This document shows, piece by piece, positions 1-5,983 of a stretch of DNA of 6,720 nucleotides. Positions within the stretch are counted from its first letter, which is position 1. Each line of letters starts with the position of its first letter. Both the position numbers and the translations under genes were made by a program. The notes beneath the pieces were generated by a model. That model saw only the letters and a list, made by a program, of their open reading frames with translations. It had not been told where the DNA came from and did not search any database. This DNA is from Rhodopirellula sp. (GTDB lineage Bacteria > Planctomycetota > Planctomycetia > Pirellulales > Pirellulaceae): NCBI GenBank assembly GCA_003513555.1, contig DOPG01000165.1, positions 1 through 6,720 on the forward strand, read 5' to 3'.

Positions 1-328
1 CGAAATGCTCGTTGTCTAAGGACATGATGTCAAACAGTTCATCCACTACAAAACCCAAGATGCCGTTGCCAATCCGCGTAACGATGTTGGTGCGTGATTT
101 TTCATGGTTTTGCGTGCCAAGCCCAAGGCGTTCCCGCAGATCGATTGCAAGGACAAGTTGGCCTCGCAAATTCAGTAACCCGCTTACTAAGGGCGGGGTG
201 AGCGGAACAGGGGTGCACTCTTGAAATCGCAGTACCTCCTGAACGTAGCTTATGTCGATCCCGAACAGGTGATCACCTAATGTGAATGCACACACCTGAC
301 GCTTGCTTGTTGGAATGGTGCTTATCAT
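1..328 (-). CDS. cheW: CheW-like chemotaxis coupling protein (3' part outside window)
   Basis: CheW proteins are cytoplasmic scaffolds that link methyl-accepting receptors to the CheA kinase through an SH3-like double beta-barrel. The visible 109 codons begin with ATG at 328-326 and read through the first subdomain. The pattern FTLGDHLFGIDISYVQEVLR at residues 15-34 is the typical first strands plus helix. The stretch GLLNLRGQLVLAIDLRERLG near residues 53-72 matches the family core G-hx-NLRG-x-h-hP-hhDLR-x-R. GILGFVVDEL near residues 90-99 matches the next conserved block. The start overlaps the cheA stop as ATGA, so translation is probably coupled; no clear Shine-Dalgarno site precedes it. 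The gene continues past the left edge. CheW proteins are usually about 150-170 residues, so roughly a third is missing. It could in principle be a longer CheW fusion such as CheV, which cannot be excluded here. Confidence 0.93.
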   Translation of the reverse strand, partial: MISTIPTSKRQVCAFTLGDHLFGIDISYVQEVLRFQECTPVPLTPPLVSGLLNLRGQLVLAIDLRERLGLGTQNHEKSRTNIVTRIGNGILGFVVDELFDIMSLDNEHF

Positions 329-2811
329 GAGGTTGCCGTTGTGTGTGAGTGTTGACGAAAGCCGCTGTGCTGCAGTACTGCCTGAACATCCAGCACATCC
401 GTTACCCTTCCGTGAACCACCGTTGCGCCACGAATCAAACTTCCCGGTGTACTTGTCATGCGCAAGGGGCCCTCCTGTTCCGCAACATCAACGATTTCAT
501 GAACAGCGATGGCCGTGTGGCTGCCATTGACATTGATTACGATTGCCTTGACAGCAGTGTCGCCCTTTTTTGTCAGCTGGTGATTTGGTTTGTATCCCTC
601 GGTTGTGTCTTCAATGTCAAACAACTGCGAGAGTGGCATGAGGGGCATGATTTGCCCTCGGTACTGTACAGCCAGCATCTGATCGGTTTTCTCAATTTTG
701 GCGAGAGGAATGTCCTCAAGTCGCTCAATTTCGGATAGCGGCATTGCTACTTCACGTTCGTTTGAAAGCCGGAAGATCAGCATCTGGTTGGGACGTTGTT
801 CGTCCAGGGGCTGGTGCATCAGTTTGGTGCACTGGTTCAGTTCCTGGACAGCGAGCCCCAGATCGGTCGCCAGGCCCACAATGTCGAGAATAAGTGCCAG
901 GCGACCGTTCCCCATGACGGTGGCACCTGCTAGGTGTGGGATGACGCCGAGCGAAGGATGAAGCGATTTGACTACGATTTCTTCCATGCGTTCTACATGA
1001 TCAACGACCAGCCCGAAGCGGCAATTGTCGGCTTGCAGCACCACGATGTTGAGATGGTCCGCCCGACCCACGGGGGCGGTCGATTCCTGTCCAAGCAAGT
1101 GGTTGAGGTAAGCGATGGGTAGTAACTCCCCTCGCAGTCTGTATACCGGGGTTTCGCGTAAGTGCTCGATGCGATTGTTTGGATCCTTGAGATCAACGCG
1201 GAGCATCTCCACCAAGTGGCTTTGTGGTATTGCGAAAAGTTGCTGACTGTTGGAAATGACTAAGGCAGGAACGATCGCAAGCGTCAGAGGGACCTTTACC
1301 TTGATGGAAGTGCCGACGCCCACCTGACTTTTTATTTCGATCGTTCCGCCAATGCTCTCAATATTGGTTTTCACCACATCCATGCCAACGCCGCGTCCAG
1401 AGATCCCGGTGACGTGCGGAGCCGTTGAGAAACCTGGCCAAAAAATTATCTGAACCAATTGCTGATTGTCCATGCTTTGAGCGGTGTCAGCAGTAATCAA
1501 GTTTTTTGAAATCGCCTTCGCTCGAATCACGGCAGGGTCGATTCCTTGCCCGTCGTCACTGATTTCAATGTTGACTTTACCACCTTGGTGCCACGCGCGG
1601 AGATGCAGGTTTCCCGTCTTGTCCTTTCCGCACGCGATGCGTTTAGCGGTGCTTTCGATTCCGTGATCAATAGCGTTGCGGATCAAATGAGTCAGTGGGT
1701 CTCTGATTGCTTCGAGCAAAGACTTGTCAACTTCAGTTTCGACGCCGTCCATTGTCAGATCAACTTCTTTTCCACACATGACTGCCAAGTCGCGGACCAG
1801 GCGTGGAAACTTTCCCCAGATGTTTCCGATGGGCTGCATTCGCGTTTGCATGACGCGTTCTTGAAGCTCGCTGGTAATGCGATCGACTTGTTGAGTGACG
1901 TTGGTTAGCTGGGGATCATCTTCAGTGTGCTCTGTTTGCAAGAGTTGGTTGCGGGCCAAAACCAGTTCCCCAACCAGGTCCATCATTTGGTTGAGCAAGG
2001 CTACATCAACGCGAATGCTACCATCGCTTCCCATTGCGTGAGCTTTTGCCGACTCGTGGCTCTTAGCAGTTTGGGAATTTTCTGAGGGAGAGTAGGTAGT
2101 GCCCCCGTCGGTTTCCAGATTATCAGCTGAATTATTAGCTTTGGGTGCTCGGATGCTGGTTAGTGGCGAAGGCTCATCATCGGCCTGTACTGCGTTTTCC
2201 GTTGGTTGGCTTGCAACATCGTTTTTTCTTGCTTGTTGTTGTGTAGGATCGAGTGACGGCTCCAGGTTCGCTTCGATCTGAGTATTTGTTTCTTCGTTTT
2301 CTGTATCATCTTTGCGGTTTTGATCCTCGGTCAATTCAGAAGCAAGGCTTTCCGTTGTTGCGTCATCATTGGCAAGGGTCTCAATTTCGGAATTGGTGGA
2401 GAAATCACGGACTGACTGTGAATCAGGAACATGGGATGCGAGATCTTCCAATTTCTGGTTCAGCGATCGATAGTCTCCGTCACCCTCATCGTCTTCACGG
2501 GCAATTTTGGCTAGGATGTCGCGAATGGCGTCGACGGAGGCAAGTAAGGCGGAAGTGAGGCCTTCGTTGAGAGTAATGTCACCATCACGTAAACGGCTGA
2601 GCAGATTTTCTGCAGCATGCGCTACGGCTCCGAGCTTCGAAAACCCGAAAAAACCACTGGTGCCCTTGATGGTATGGATTGCACGATAGATGCTGTCCAG
2701 ACGCTCGAGATCGTGTGGATCTTGCTCTAGGGAGACGAAATCCTGATCAAGTTGATCAAGATTTTCCTCAGATTCCTCAAGGAACTCGCGGATGAACTCT
2801 TCGTTTTCCAA
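325..2811 (-). CDS. cheA: Chemotaxis histidine kinase CheA with tandem CheW-like C-terminal domains
   Basis: This is an 828-residue cytoplasmic CheA kinase that autophosphorylates and passes phosphate to response regulators. Residues 1-105 form the HPt (P1) domain with the phospho-accepting His46 in AIHTIKGTSGFFGF. Residues about 125-262 are a hydrophilic, acidic, Ser/Thr/Asn/Gln-rich linker with no recognisable P2 (CheY/CheB-docking) domain. P3 dimerisation helices span about 263-325 (LLNQMMDLVGELVLARNQLL). P4, the ATP-binding domain, spans about 326-510, with an N box HLIRNAIDHGIE at 375-386, G1 DDGQG at 419-423, an F-box region FWPGFSTA at 457-464 and G2 GRGVGMD at 472-478. P5, CheW-like, spans about 512-650. 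A second CheW-like unit spans about 675-815 (IFRLSNEREVAMPLSEIERL ... ATVVHGRVTDVLDV). All the kinase boxes are intact. The start is TTG at 2811-2809, because no in-frame ATG or GTG lies between the upstream in-frame stop and this codon. The gene overlaps cheW by 4 bases. Confidence 0.97.
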   Translation of the reverse strand: MENEEFIREFLEESEENLDQLDQDFVSLEQDPHDLERLDSIYRAIHTIKGTSGFFGFSKLGAVAHAAENLLSRLRDGDITLNEGLTSALLASVDAIRDILAKIAREDDEGDGDYRSLNQKLEDLASHVPDSQSVRDFSTNSEIETLANDDATTESLASELTEDQNRKDDTENEETNTQIEANLEPSLDPTQQQARKNDVASQPTENAVQADDEPSPLTSIRAPKANNSADNLETDGGTTYSPSENSQTAKSHESAKAHAMGSDGSIRVDVALLNQMMDLVGELVLARNQLLQTEHTEDDPQLTNVTQQVDRITSELQERVMQTRMQPIGNIWGKFPRLVRDLAVMCGKEVDLTMDGVETEVDKSLLEAIRDPLTHLIRNAIDHGIESTAKRIACGKDKTGNLHLRAWHQGGKVNIEISDDGQGIDPAVIRAKAISKNLITADTAQSMDNQQLVQIIFWPGFSTAPHVTGISGRGVGMDVVKTNIESIGGTIEIKSQVGVGTSIKVKVPLTLAIVPALVISNSQQLFAIPQSHLVEMLRVDLKDPNNRIEHLRETPVYRLRGELLPIAYLNHLLGQESTAPVGRADHLNIVVLQADNCRFGLVVDHVERMEEIVVKSLHPSLGVIPHLAGATVMGNGRLALILDIVGLATDLGLAVQELNQCTKLMHQPLDEQRPNQMLIFRLSNEREVAMPLSEIERLEDIPLAKIEKTDQMLAVQYRGQIMPLMPLSQLFDIEDTTEGYKPNHQLTKKGDTAVKAIVINVNGSHTAIAVHEIVDVAEQEGPLRMTSTPGSLIRGATVVHGRVTDVLDVQAVLQHSGFRQHSHTTATS

Positions 2812-2815
2812 CGGA

Positions 2816-2823
2816 CCTTCCCC
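2816..2823 (-). promoter_or_regulatory. Shine-Dalgarno site supporting the TTG start of cheA
   Basis: The minus strand reads GGGGAAGG, four bases before the TTG start codon of cheA. It decides the start: upstream in frame there is only a short run of codons after a stop near 2863-2865, with no ATG or GTG. The HPt domain begins directly after this TTG, as expected for a complete CheA. Confidence 0.55.
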
Positions 2824-2860
2824 AGTGCCGATTGAATGCTCGACGCGACTTGCGCCAATG

Positions 2861-2873
2861 TTTCAAGTTGAAA
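2861..2873. promoter_or_regulatory. 13-base perfect palindrome upstream of cheA (possible operator)
   Basis: The sequence TTTCAAGTTGAAA is a perfect inverted repeat of six-base arms around a central G. It is centred about 55 bases upstream of the cheA start codon, a usual place for a regulator-binding site. It overlaps the in-frame stop that bounds the cheA reading frame. The arms are AT-rich and no particular regulator is recognised. A chance palindrome of this length is unlikely but possible in half a kilobase of non-coding DNA. Confidence 0.3.
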
Positions 2874-3001
2874 TAATGTCGTCAGCGAAGGGCAGTGGAA
2901 CACATCGGTTCGGCGCACAGCCCCCGCTTTAGGGAGCTTAGGTTGAAATTTGCGCGGCGGACGGGGCTCTGGGGGAATTTCTAAGGTCCGTGTTCGCGAA
3001 G

Positions 3002-3108
3002 CCGCAGCAGCGGTACTCCGCAGCCACTTAGAAGGGCAGCGCAAGTGGTAATACCGGTATGATCCGCAACGGCCAAGAGTGCCCCACCTGCACAGCTGTT
3101 GCGGTGGG
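3002..3108. repeat. Cluster of inverted repeats, some mutually exclusive (possible structured RNA)
   Basis: Visible pairings are: CCGC (3002-3005) with GCGG (3010-3013), which can instead pair with CCGC (3018-3021); CCACTT (3024-3029) with AAGTGG (3043-3048); the palindrome ATACCGGTAT (3051-3060); CCGCAAC (3064-3070) with GTTGCGG (3098-3104); and CCCACC plus GCA (3083-3088, 3090-3092) with TGC plus GGTGGG (3100-3102, 3103-3108). The last two stems use the same bases and cannot form together. The strand is unknown. On the minus strand the element would lie 190-300 bases upstream of cheA, as in a long leader. No known riboswitch or small-RNA consensus is recognised, so an RNA role is inference. 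Confidence 0.3.
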
Positions 3109-3314
3109 CATAATCTGAGGTTGCCTGCACCCTGTGGGCTTTTGGTTGGAAGCAGCAAGCTGCGAGGTCGGCTGGTCTGCTAACGTATTCTCCTAATGCA
3201 ATGTGGTGGACACGCTTTCATGTCAGGCTCGCGTCAATGTTAAGCATAGGCGGAATTCGCACTAAGATCGTCAGTGACGGCTGCGACTGTTGGATGACGT
3301 AGAAAAGAGTTCGT

Positions 3315-4664
3315 TTACCTGATGCAGTGGAGCATCTTTGCACCGCGTAATAGGAGAGCTTTCCCGGCGACGGACGGTGTGGACCAGTATAATCCAGGAG
3401 TTTCATTCGATCCTAGTTGCGAGAATTCATCACCTGCAATGATCACGGATGTCTCGCCGGACTCGTTCAGAGCATAAACCCTTCCATTCGTTGCCCACAG
3501 AGAAGAGGTCACGCTGGATGCATTCTTGAGTCTCTGACGGTAGAGACGTTCACCTGTCTTGGCATTGTGACAACTGAGAATTCCACGACTCAGAACATAA
3601 AGACGTCCATCAACGACTACGGGGGAGCACATGCCGGGAGCTGCGGCGTCTTCAATCCAGACGACCTTGTCCTCACCCACGGATTCAAGCGTTAGTTCGC
3701 CAGAAGCACCTGCGGCTACCGCGATCAGGGGGCCACGGCTGTTCCGCCCACTGTTGCCCAGATAAATTCTCTCTTTATCGCATGTGGGAGAGGCGCTGAA
3801 CGCGCCACCGGTACCGGTTAATGTCCACAGAGGTTTGCCTGTATCGGGGGCGTAACCTGTAACGTTCCCTGAGCCGCAGACGACCAGTTCTGTACGCGCC
3901 TTGTTTTTCCAGATGATCGGAGAACTCCAGCTTGTCCGACCCGACCGATTTACTTTCCACATCTCCTCACCGGTTTGCCCATTGAGTGCTACAAGGAAAG
4001 AGTCTTCTTCGTTGTCGCACTGGAGGAAAACGATTCCATCGTTGATGGCAAGTGAACTGCCGCTCCCAAAGTCGCTTGACGTGCGGTAGGCACCGACGTT
4101 CTTTTTCCACACAATCTCGCCCGCTTGGTCAAGGCACGCCACAACACCAACGGAGGCAAAGTAGGCGTAGACACGCTCGCCATCAGCGACCGGCGACTCG
4201 GTGGCGTAGGAATTTGATGGATGAACTTTGTGGGCAGGCTTTTTGGAAATGACCTGCTGCTTCCACTGTAGACTACCATCTTTAAGGCTGATGCAGTGAA
4301 CTTCAAAACTAAATGGTTCTGTTGGGGCCTTGCCCATAAAGTGGGAACGCATGGAAGCCACGCCCTCGCCAAAACCCTTAGGTCGCGTGCCGTCGCCGGC
4401 TACTGCCGTGGTGACGAAAATCTTGTCGCCAGCAACGACCGGTGAAGACCACCCACCGCCAGGTACCTCGACCGACCAAGCAAGGTTGCTGTCCATGCTC
4501 CAAGCTTCAGGGTGGTTCCCGGAAGCCACCCCATTGCCTTCGGGCCCTCGAAAACTGCCCCACGAATCAATTGCGTCCGCCCCGTTGGCTGCTACGGCCA
4601 AAGTGAGGCCAATTGTGACGGAAGTGAAAAGCAGGGTAGCTTGGCGAGTGTAGGTATTGGGCAT
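3315..4664 (-). CDS. Exported PQQ-like beta-propeller repeat protein
   Basis: The product is a secreted or periplasmic beta-propeller of the PQQ_2 type, a fold shared with quinoprotein dehydrogenases and BamB. The residues here are counted from ATG 4664. A signal peptide is visible at about 1-31: hydrophobic core LLFTSVTIGLTLAVA, then a possible cleavage after GADA. The opening FRGPEGNGVA and PGGGWSSPVVAGDKIFVTTA are typical of planctomycete family members. Propeller blades repeat the pattern of alternating Gly, hydrophobic strand, D/K-x-G and W: ISLKDGSLQW, LDQAGEIVW, LNGQTGEEMW, APDTGKPLW, HNAKTGERLY. The first in-frame ATG is at 4730, giving 471 residues with a basic 30-residue extension. 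I prefer 4664 (449 residues) because the signal peptide then sits at the N-terminus. Neither start has a Shine-Dalgarno site. Catalytic dehydrogenase residues are not evident, so enzymatic activity and real PQQ binding are unproven. It stands alone, with long gaps on both sides. Confidence 0.88.
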   Translation of the reverse strand: MPNTYTRQATLLFTSVTIGLTLAVAANGADAIDSWGSFRGPEGNGVASGNHPEAWSMDSNLAWSVEVPGGGWSSPVVAGDKIFVTTAVAGDGTRPKGFGEGVASMRSHFMGKAPTEPFSFEVHCISLKDGSLQWKQQVISKKPAHKVHPSNSYATESPVADGERVYAYFASVGVVACLDQAGEIVWKKNVGAYRTSSDFGSGSSLAINDGIVFLQCDNEEDSFLVALNGQTGEEMWKVNRSGRTSWSSPIIWKNKARTELVVCGSGNVTGYAPDTGKPLWTLTGTGGAFSASPTCDKERIYLGNSGRNSRGPLIAVAAGASGELTLESVGEDKVVWIEDAAAPGMCSPVVVDGRLYVLSRGILSCHNAKTGERLYRQRLKNASSVTSSLWATNGRVYALNESGETSVIIAGDEFSQLGSNETPGLYWSTPSVAGKALLLRGAKMLHCIR

Positions 4665-4885
4665 GGGGCGTCTAGGTGGTTTCTGGGGTGTGAAAGTGAG
4701 TTGACGTTTCGCTGCCGTATTACGTCTCATTGGTCAGTGTAGGGGCATGGGAACCGCCGGTGTTTCAAAGCAGGCGGCGGAGAGGGATTTCAGCAAGCCA
4801 AGTAGCTCAGGAATGCGTGTACCCGCATCTATGACGCTACAGCGACCCTTCACGCGTTTTCATACGTAAGCATGGCCAGAGCATC

Positions 4886-4912
4886 AAAAAAACCAATCGT
4901 AGGGGTTGTTTT
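4886..4912 (-). terminator. Possible weak terminator downstream of the MEKHLA gene
   Basis: On the minus strand AAAACAACC and GGTTTTTTT form an imperfect stem (four pairs, one mismatch, four A-T pairs) around a nine-base loop, ending in seven Ts. It lies about 310 bases past the MEKHLA stop and is the first T-tract with a stem on that strand. The GC-poor stem makes it a weak candidate. Confidence 0.2.
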
Positions 4913-5009
4913 GTACCGAGCGCTCACAGGTGCGTCCGCTAACTTTTCTTGACGAGGTGGCGTGGGTACCCAATCAGACAGCGTTTCAGGTCGGTTCACT
5001 TAGTGGTGT

Positions 5010-5046
5010 GCAGCAGCACCGGTTCAACTGCTGCGTGTTTATTTTT
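5010..5046 (+). terminator. Possible intrinsic terminator on the plus strand
   Basis: GCAGCAG (5010-5016) pairs perfectly with CTGCTGC (5028-5034) around an 11-base loop. It is followed by GTGTTTATTTTT, a T-rich tail. The form is that of a Rho-independent terminator for plus-strand transcripts. No plus-strand gene lies upstream within the window, so what it would terminate is unclear. Confidence 0.35.
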
Positions 5047-5224
5047 CGGTCGTTACTAATGTCGAGTGGAGATGTGTCATGCGATATCGGATCATCGTTC
5101 CCGTCTTGAACCAGAACTTTTACTTTCTCGCTGAATCCGAGTCTGGGAATATTGTCAGAGTGGTGCCTTGCCAATGGGGACAGAGAAGCGGGAAGAAAGG
5201 TTGCGGATCAACGGCGCTGATGGA

Positions 5225-5704
5225 TTAGCCTTCGTTGAGAGGTTTCCAGTTCGCGAAAGTTGCGGCCTGTCCGACGTAACACCCCGTAGTATCAGCCAGG
5301 TTCCAGACGGTCGCTCGTTCAATGAGGAAACGCTGTCCATCCGTAGCGATACGTATGCCGCGGTAATCATCAACGTAACCATCACGAGTTGTGCGGGCCA
5401 ACAGGTTTGCGCGTTCGTCGCGGTGCATGGCTTCGGCGGTCATGCGTGACGGAGTTTGCAATAGCGTCGGGATGCCGATTTTCCAAAGTTGTAGGGCCAC
5501 AGCATTTGCGTAATTAAGCAGTGGGTCTGCTTGGGTTCCATGTGACACGACCACGAACGGTGCGTTGAACAGCGATTCTGCTTGTTCAGAGGCAGACCCG
5601 CGGGCATCGATCAACGGTTGCCCCAGCAACTGTTGGTATGAGTGGAGGATGTTTTGGCTGTGTTCGATCCATCCGTGTTGCAACCACGGTTTGCCGGCAG
5701 TCAT
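5225..5704 (-). CDS. MEKHLA-domain protein (PAS-related, free-standing)
   Basis: The 159-residue product is essentially a single MEKHLA domain, a module related to PAS domains. It is best known from the C-terminus of plant HD-ZIP III transcription factors and also occurs alone in cyanobacteria, algae and other bacteria. Family landmarks are visible in order: LLxSYQQLLGQPL at about 20-31, APFVVVSHGTQADPLLNYAN at 48-67, AVALQLW at 68-74, TPSRMTAEAMHRDERANLL at 84-102, then DGYVDDYRGIRIATDGQRF near 108-126, and ATVWNL with GQAATFANW near 131-153. No DNA-binding, kinase or membrane segment is attached. The molecular function is not established for bacterial members; small-ligand or redox sensing is only a guess from the PAS relationship. 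The ATG at 5704 is supported by GAGAGG eight bases upstream. The gene is divergent from the dGTPase gene. Its length is normal for a stand-alone family member. Confidence 0.88.
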   Translation of the reverse strand: MTAGKPWLQHGWIEHSQNILHSYQQLLGQPLIDARGSASEQAESLFNAPFVVVSHGTQADPLLNYANAVALQLWKIGIPTLLQTPSRMTAEAMHRDERANLLARTTRDGYVDDYRGIRIATDGQRFLIERATVWNLADTTGCYVGQAATFANWKPLNEG

Positions 5705-5712
5705 CTGCTTAG

Positions 5713-5718
5713 CCTCTC
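5713..5718 (-). promoter_or_regulatory. Shine-Dalgarno site of the MEKHLA gene
   Basis: The minus strand reads GAGAGG, eight bases before the ATG at 5704. It is one of the two recognisable ribosome-binding sites in the window and supports that start codon. Confidence 0.5.
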
Positions 5719-5730
5719 GATCAAAAATTT

Positions 5731-5759
5731 ACGATAGAATTTGGAACAAACTGTGTTAC
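5731..5759 (-). promoter_or_regulatory. Possible sigma-70-type promoter of the MEKHLA gene
   Basis: The minus strand carries GTAACA (5759-5754) and TATCGT (5736-5731) separated by exactly 17 bases. Each hexamer matches four of six positions of the TTGACA/TATAAT consensus. The -10 element lies 26 bases before the start codon, which would give a short leader containing the ribosome-binding site. Position and spacing are good, the match is moderate. Confidence 0.3.
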
Positions 5760-5983
5760 GAGTTTAGCCTCGCCCATAGAAGTGAGGAACCATAAGCTTT
5801 CGAGCTGGTTGGCATCTTCGGTGTTGTCGAGTGTGTGCGTGTTTTGTAGCTTGGCAGCAGTAGTGTTGCAGAGCGGAGGCTTATGGGTTGTGGGGCTTTG
5901 GCTCGCTTCCGTTGCGTTTTTGTTGTCTTCTTGCAGGTCTCACTGTTGGTTACGTGGCAAAATGTTATTCTGAACCGACTGTT
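5760..5983 (+). other. G/T-rich leader region in front of the dGTPase gene
   Basis: The stretch is strikingly rich in G and T on the plus strand, most clearly at 5805-5950, unlike the coding DNA around it. A plus-strand frame (GTG at 5782 to 5973) would encode a 63-residue, very hydrophobic product with Cys and Trp. The hydrophobicity follows automatically from the T-rich composition, and there is no ribosome-binding site, so I do not call it a gene. No convincing promoter for the dGTPase gene was found here, though one is expected. Confidence 0.4.

Larger units (their letters stand above)
2812..3314. other. Gene-free region between cheA and the PQQ-protein gene
   Basis: About 500 bases hold no convincing gene. 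One minus-strand reading frame (3158-2727) is open, but its product is a low-complexity mix rich in Arg, Pro and Ser that resembles no family I know, and it runs into cheA in another frame. The stretch serves as the downstream region of the PQQ-protein gene and the upstream region of cheA, both on the minus strand. It contains the TTTCAAGTTGAAA palindrome near cheA, a set of inverted repeats at 3002-3108, an AGCCCC/GGGGCT pair (2919-2924 with 2963-2968) and an 11-base palindrome CGTCAGTGACG at 3269-3279. I see no T-tract terminator directly behind the PQQ-protein gene. Confidence 0.6.
4731..5224. other. Gene-free region between the PQQ-protein and MEKHLA genes
   Basis: About 490 bases upstream of the PQQ-protein gene and downstream of the MEKHLA gene contain no convincing coding sequence. 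Short frames on both strands encode products with no family resemblance, and none has a ribosome-binding site. The stretch holds two possible terminators (described separately). It also holds a CCGCCG/CGGCGG inverted repeat (4754-4759 with 4775-4780) close upstream of the PQQ-protein start, and a small ATGCG/CGCAT hairpin (4813-4817 with 4824-4828). I could not place a convincing promoter for the PQQ-protein gene. Confidence 0.6.

Noticed and set aside
349..738. 129-codon plus-strand frame opposite the 3' end of cheA
   Set aside because: It lies entirely antisense to the second CheW-like domain of cheA, whose protein motifs are strong. The antisense product matches nothing known.
2727..3158. 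143-codon open frame on the minus strand overlapping the cheA start
   Set aside because: The product is low in recognisable pattern, rich in Arg/Pro/Ser, has no family resemblance, and overlaps the 5' end of cheA in another frame. The region is better explained as non-coding DNA with inverted repeats.
3269..3279. CGTCAGTGACG palindrome downstream of the PQQ-protein gene
   Set aside because: As a terminator it fails: the loop would be one base and no T-tract follows. It is noted only as part of the gap description.
5011..5034. GGTTCAA resembling a tRNA T-arm
   Set aside because: The flanking five-base stems do not pair in the T-arm register, and no acceptor, D or anticodon stems surround it. 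The same bases form a better terminator-type hairpin.
4986..5174. 62-codon minus-strand frame downstream of the MEKHLA gene
   Set aside because: It has a TTG start without ribosome-binding site and a product with no family pattern, and it contains the plus-strand terminator hairpin.
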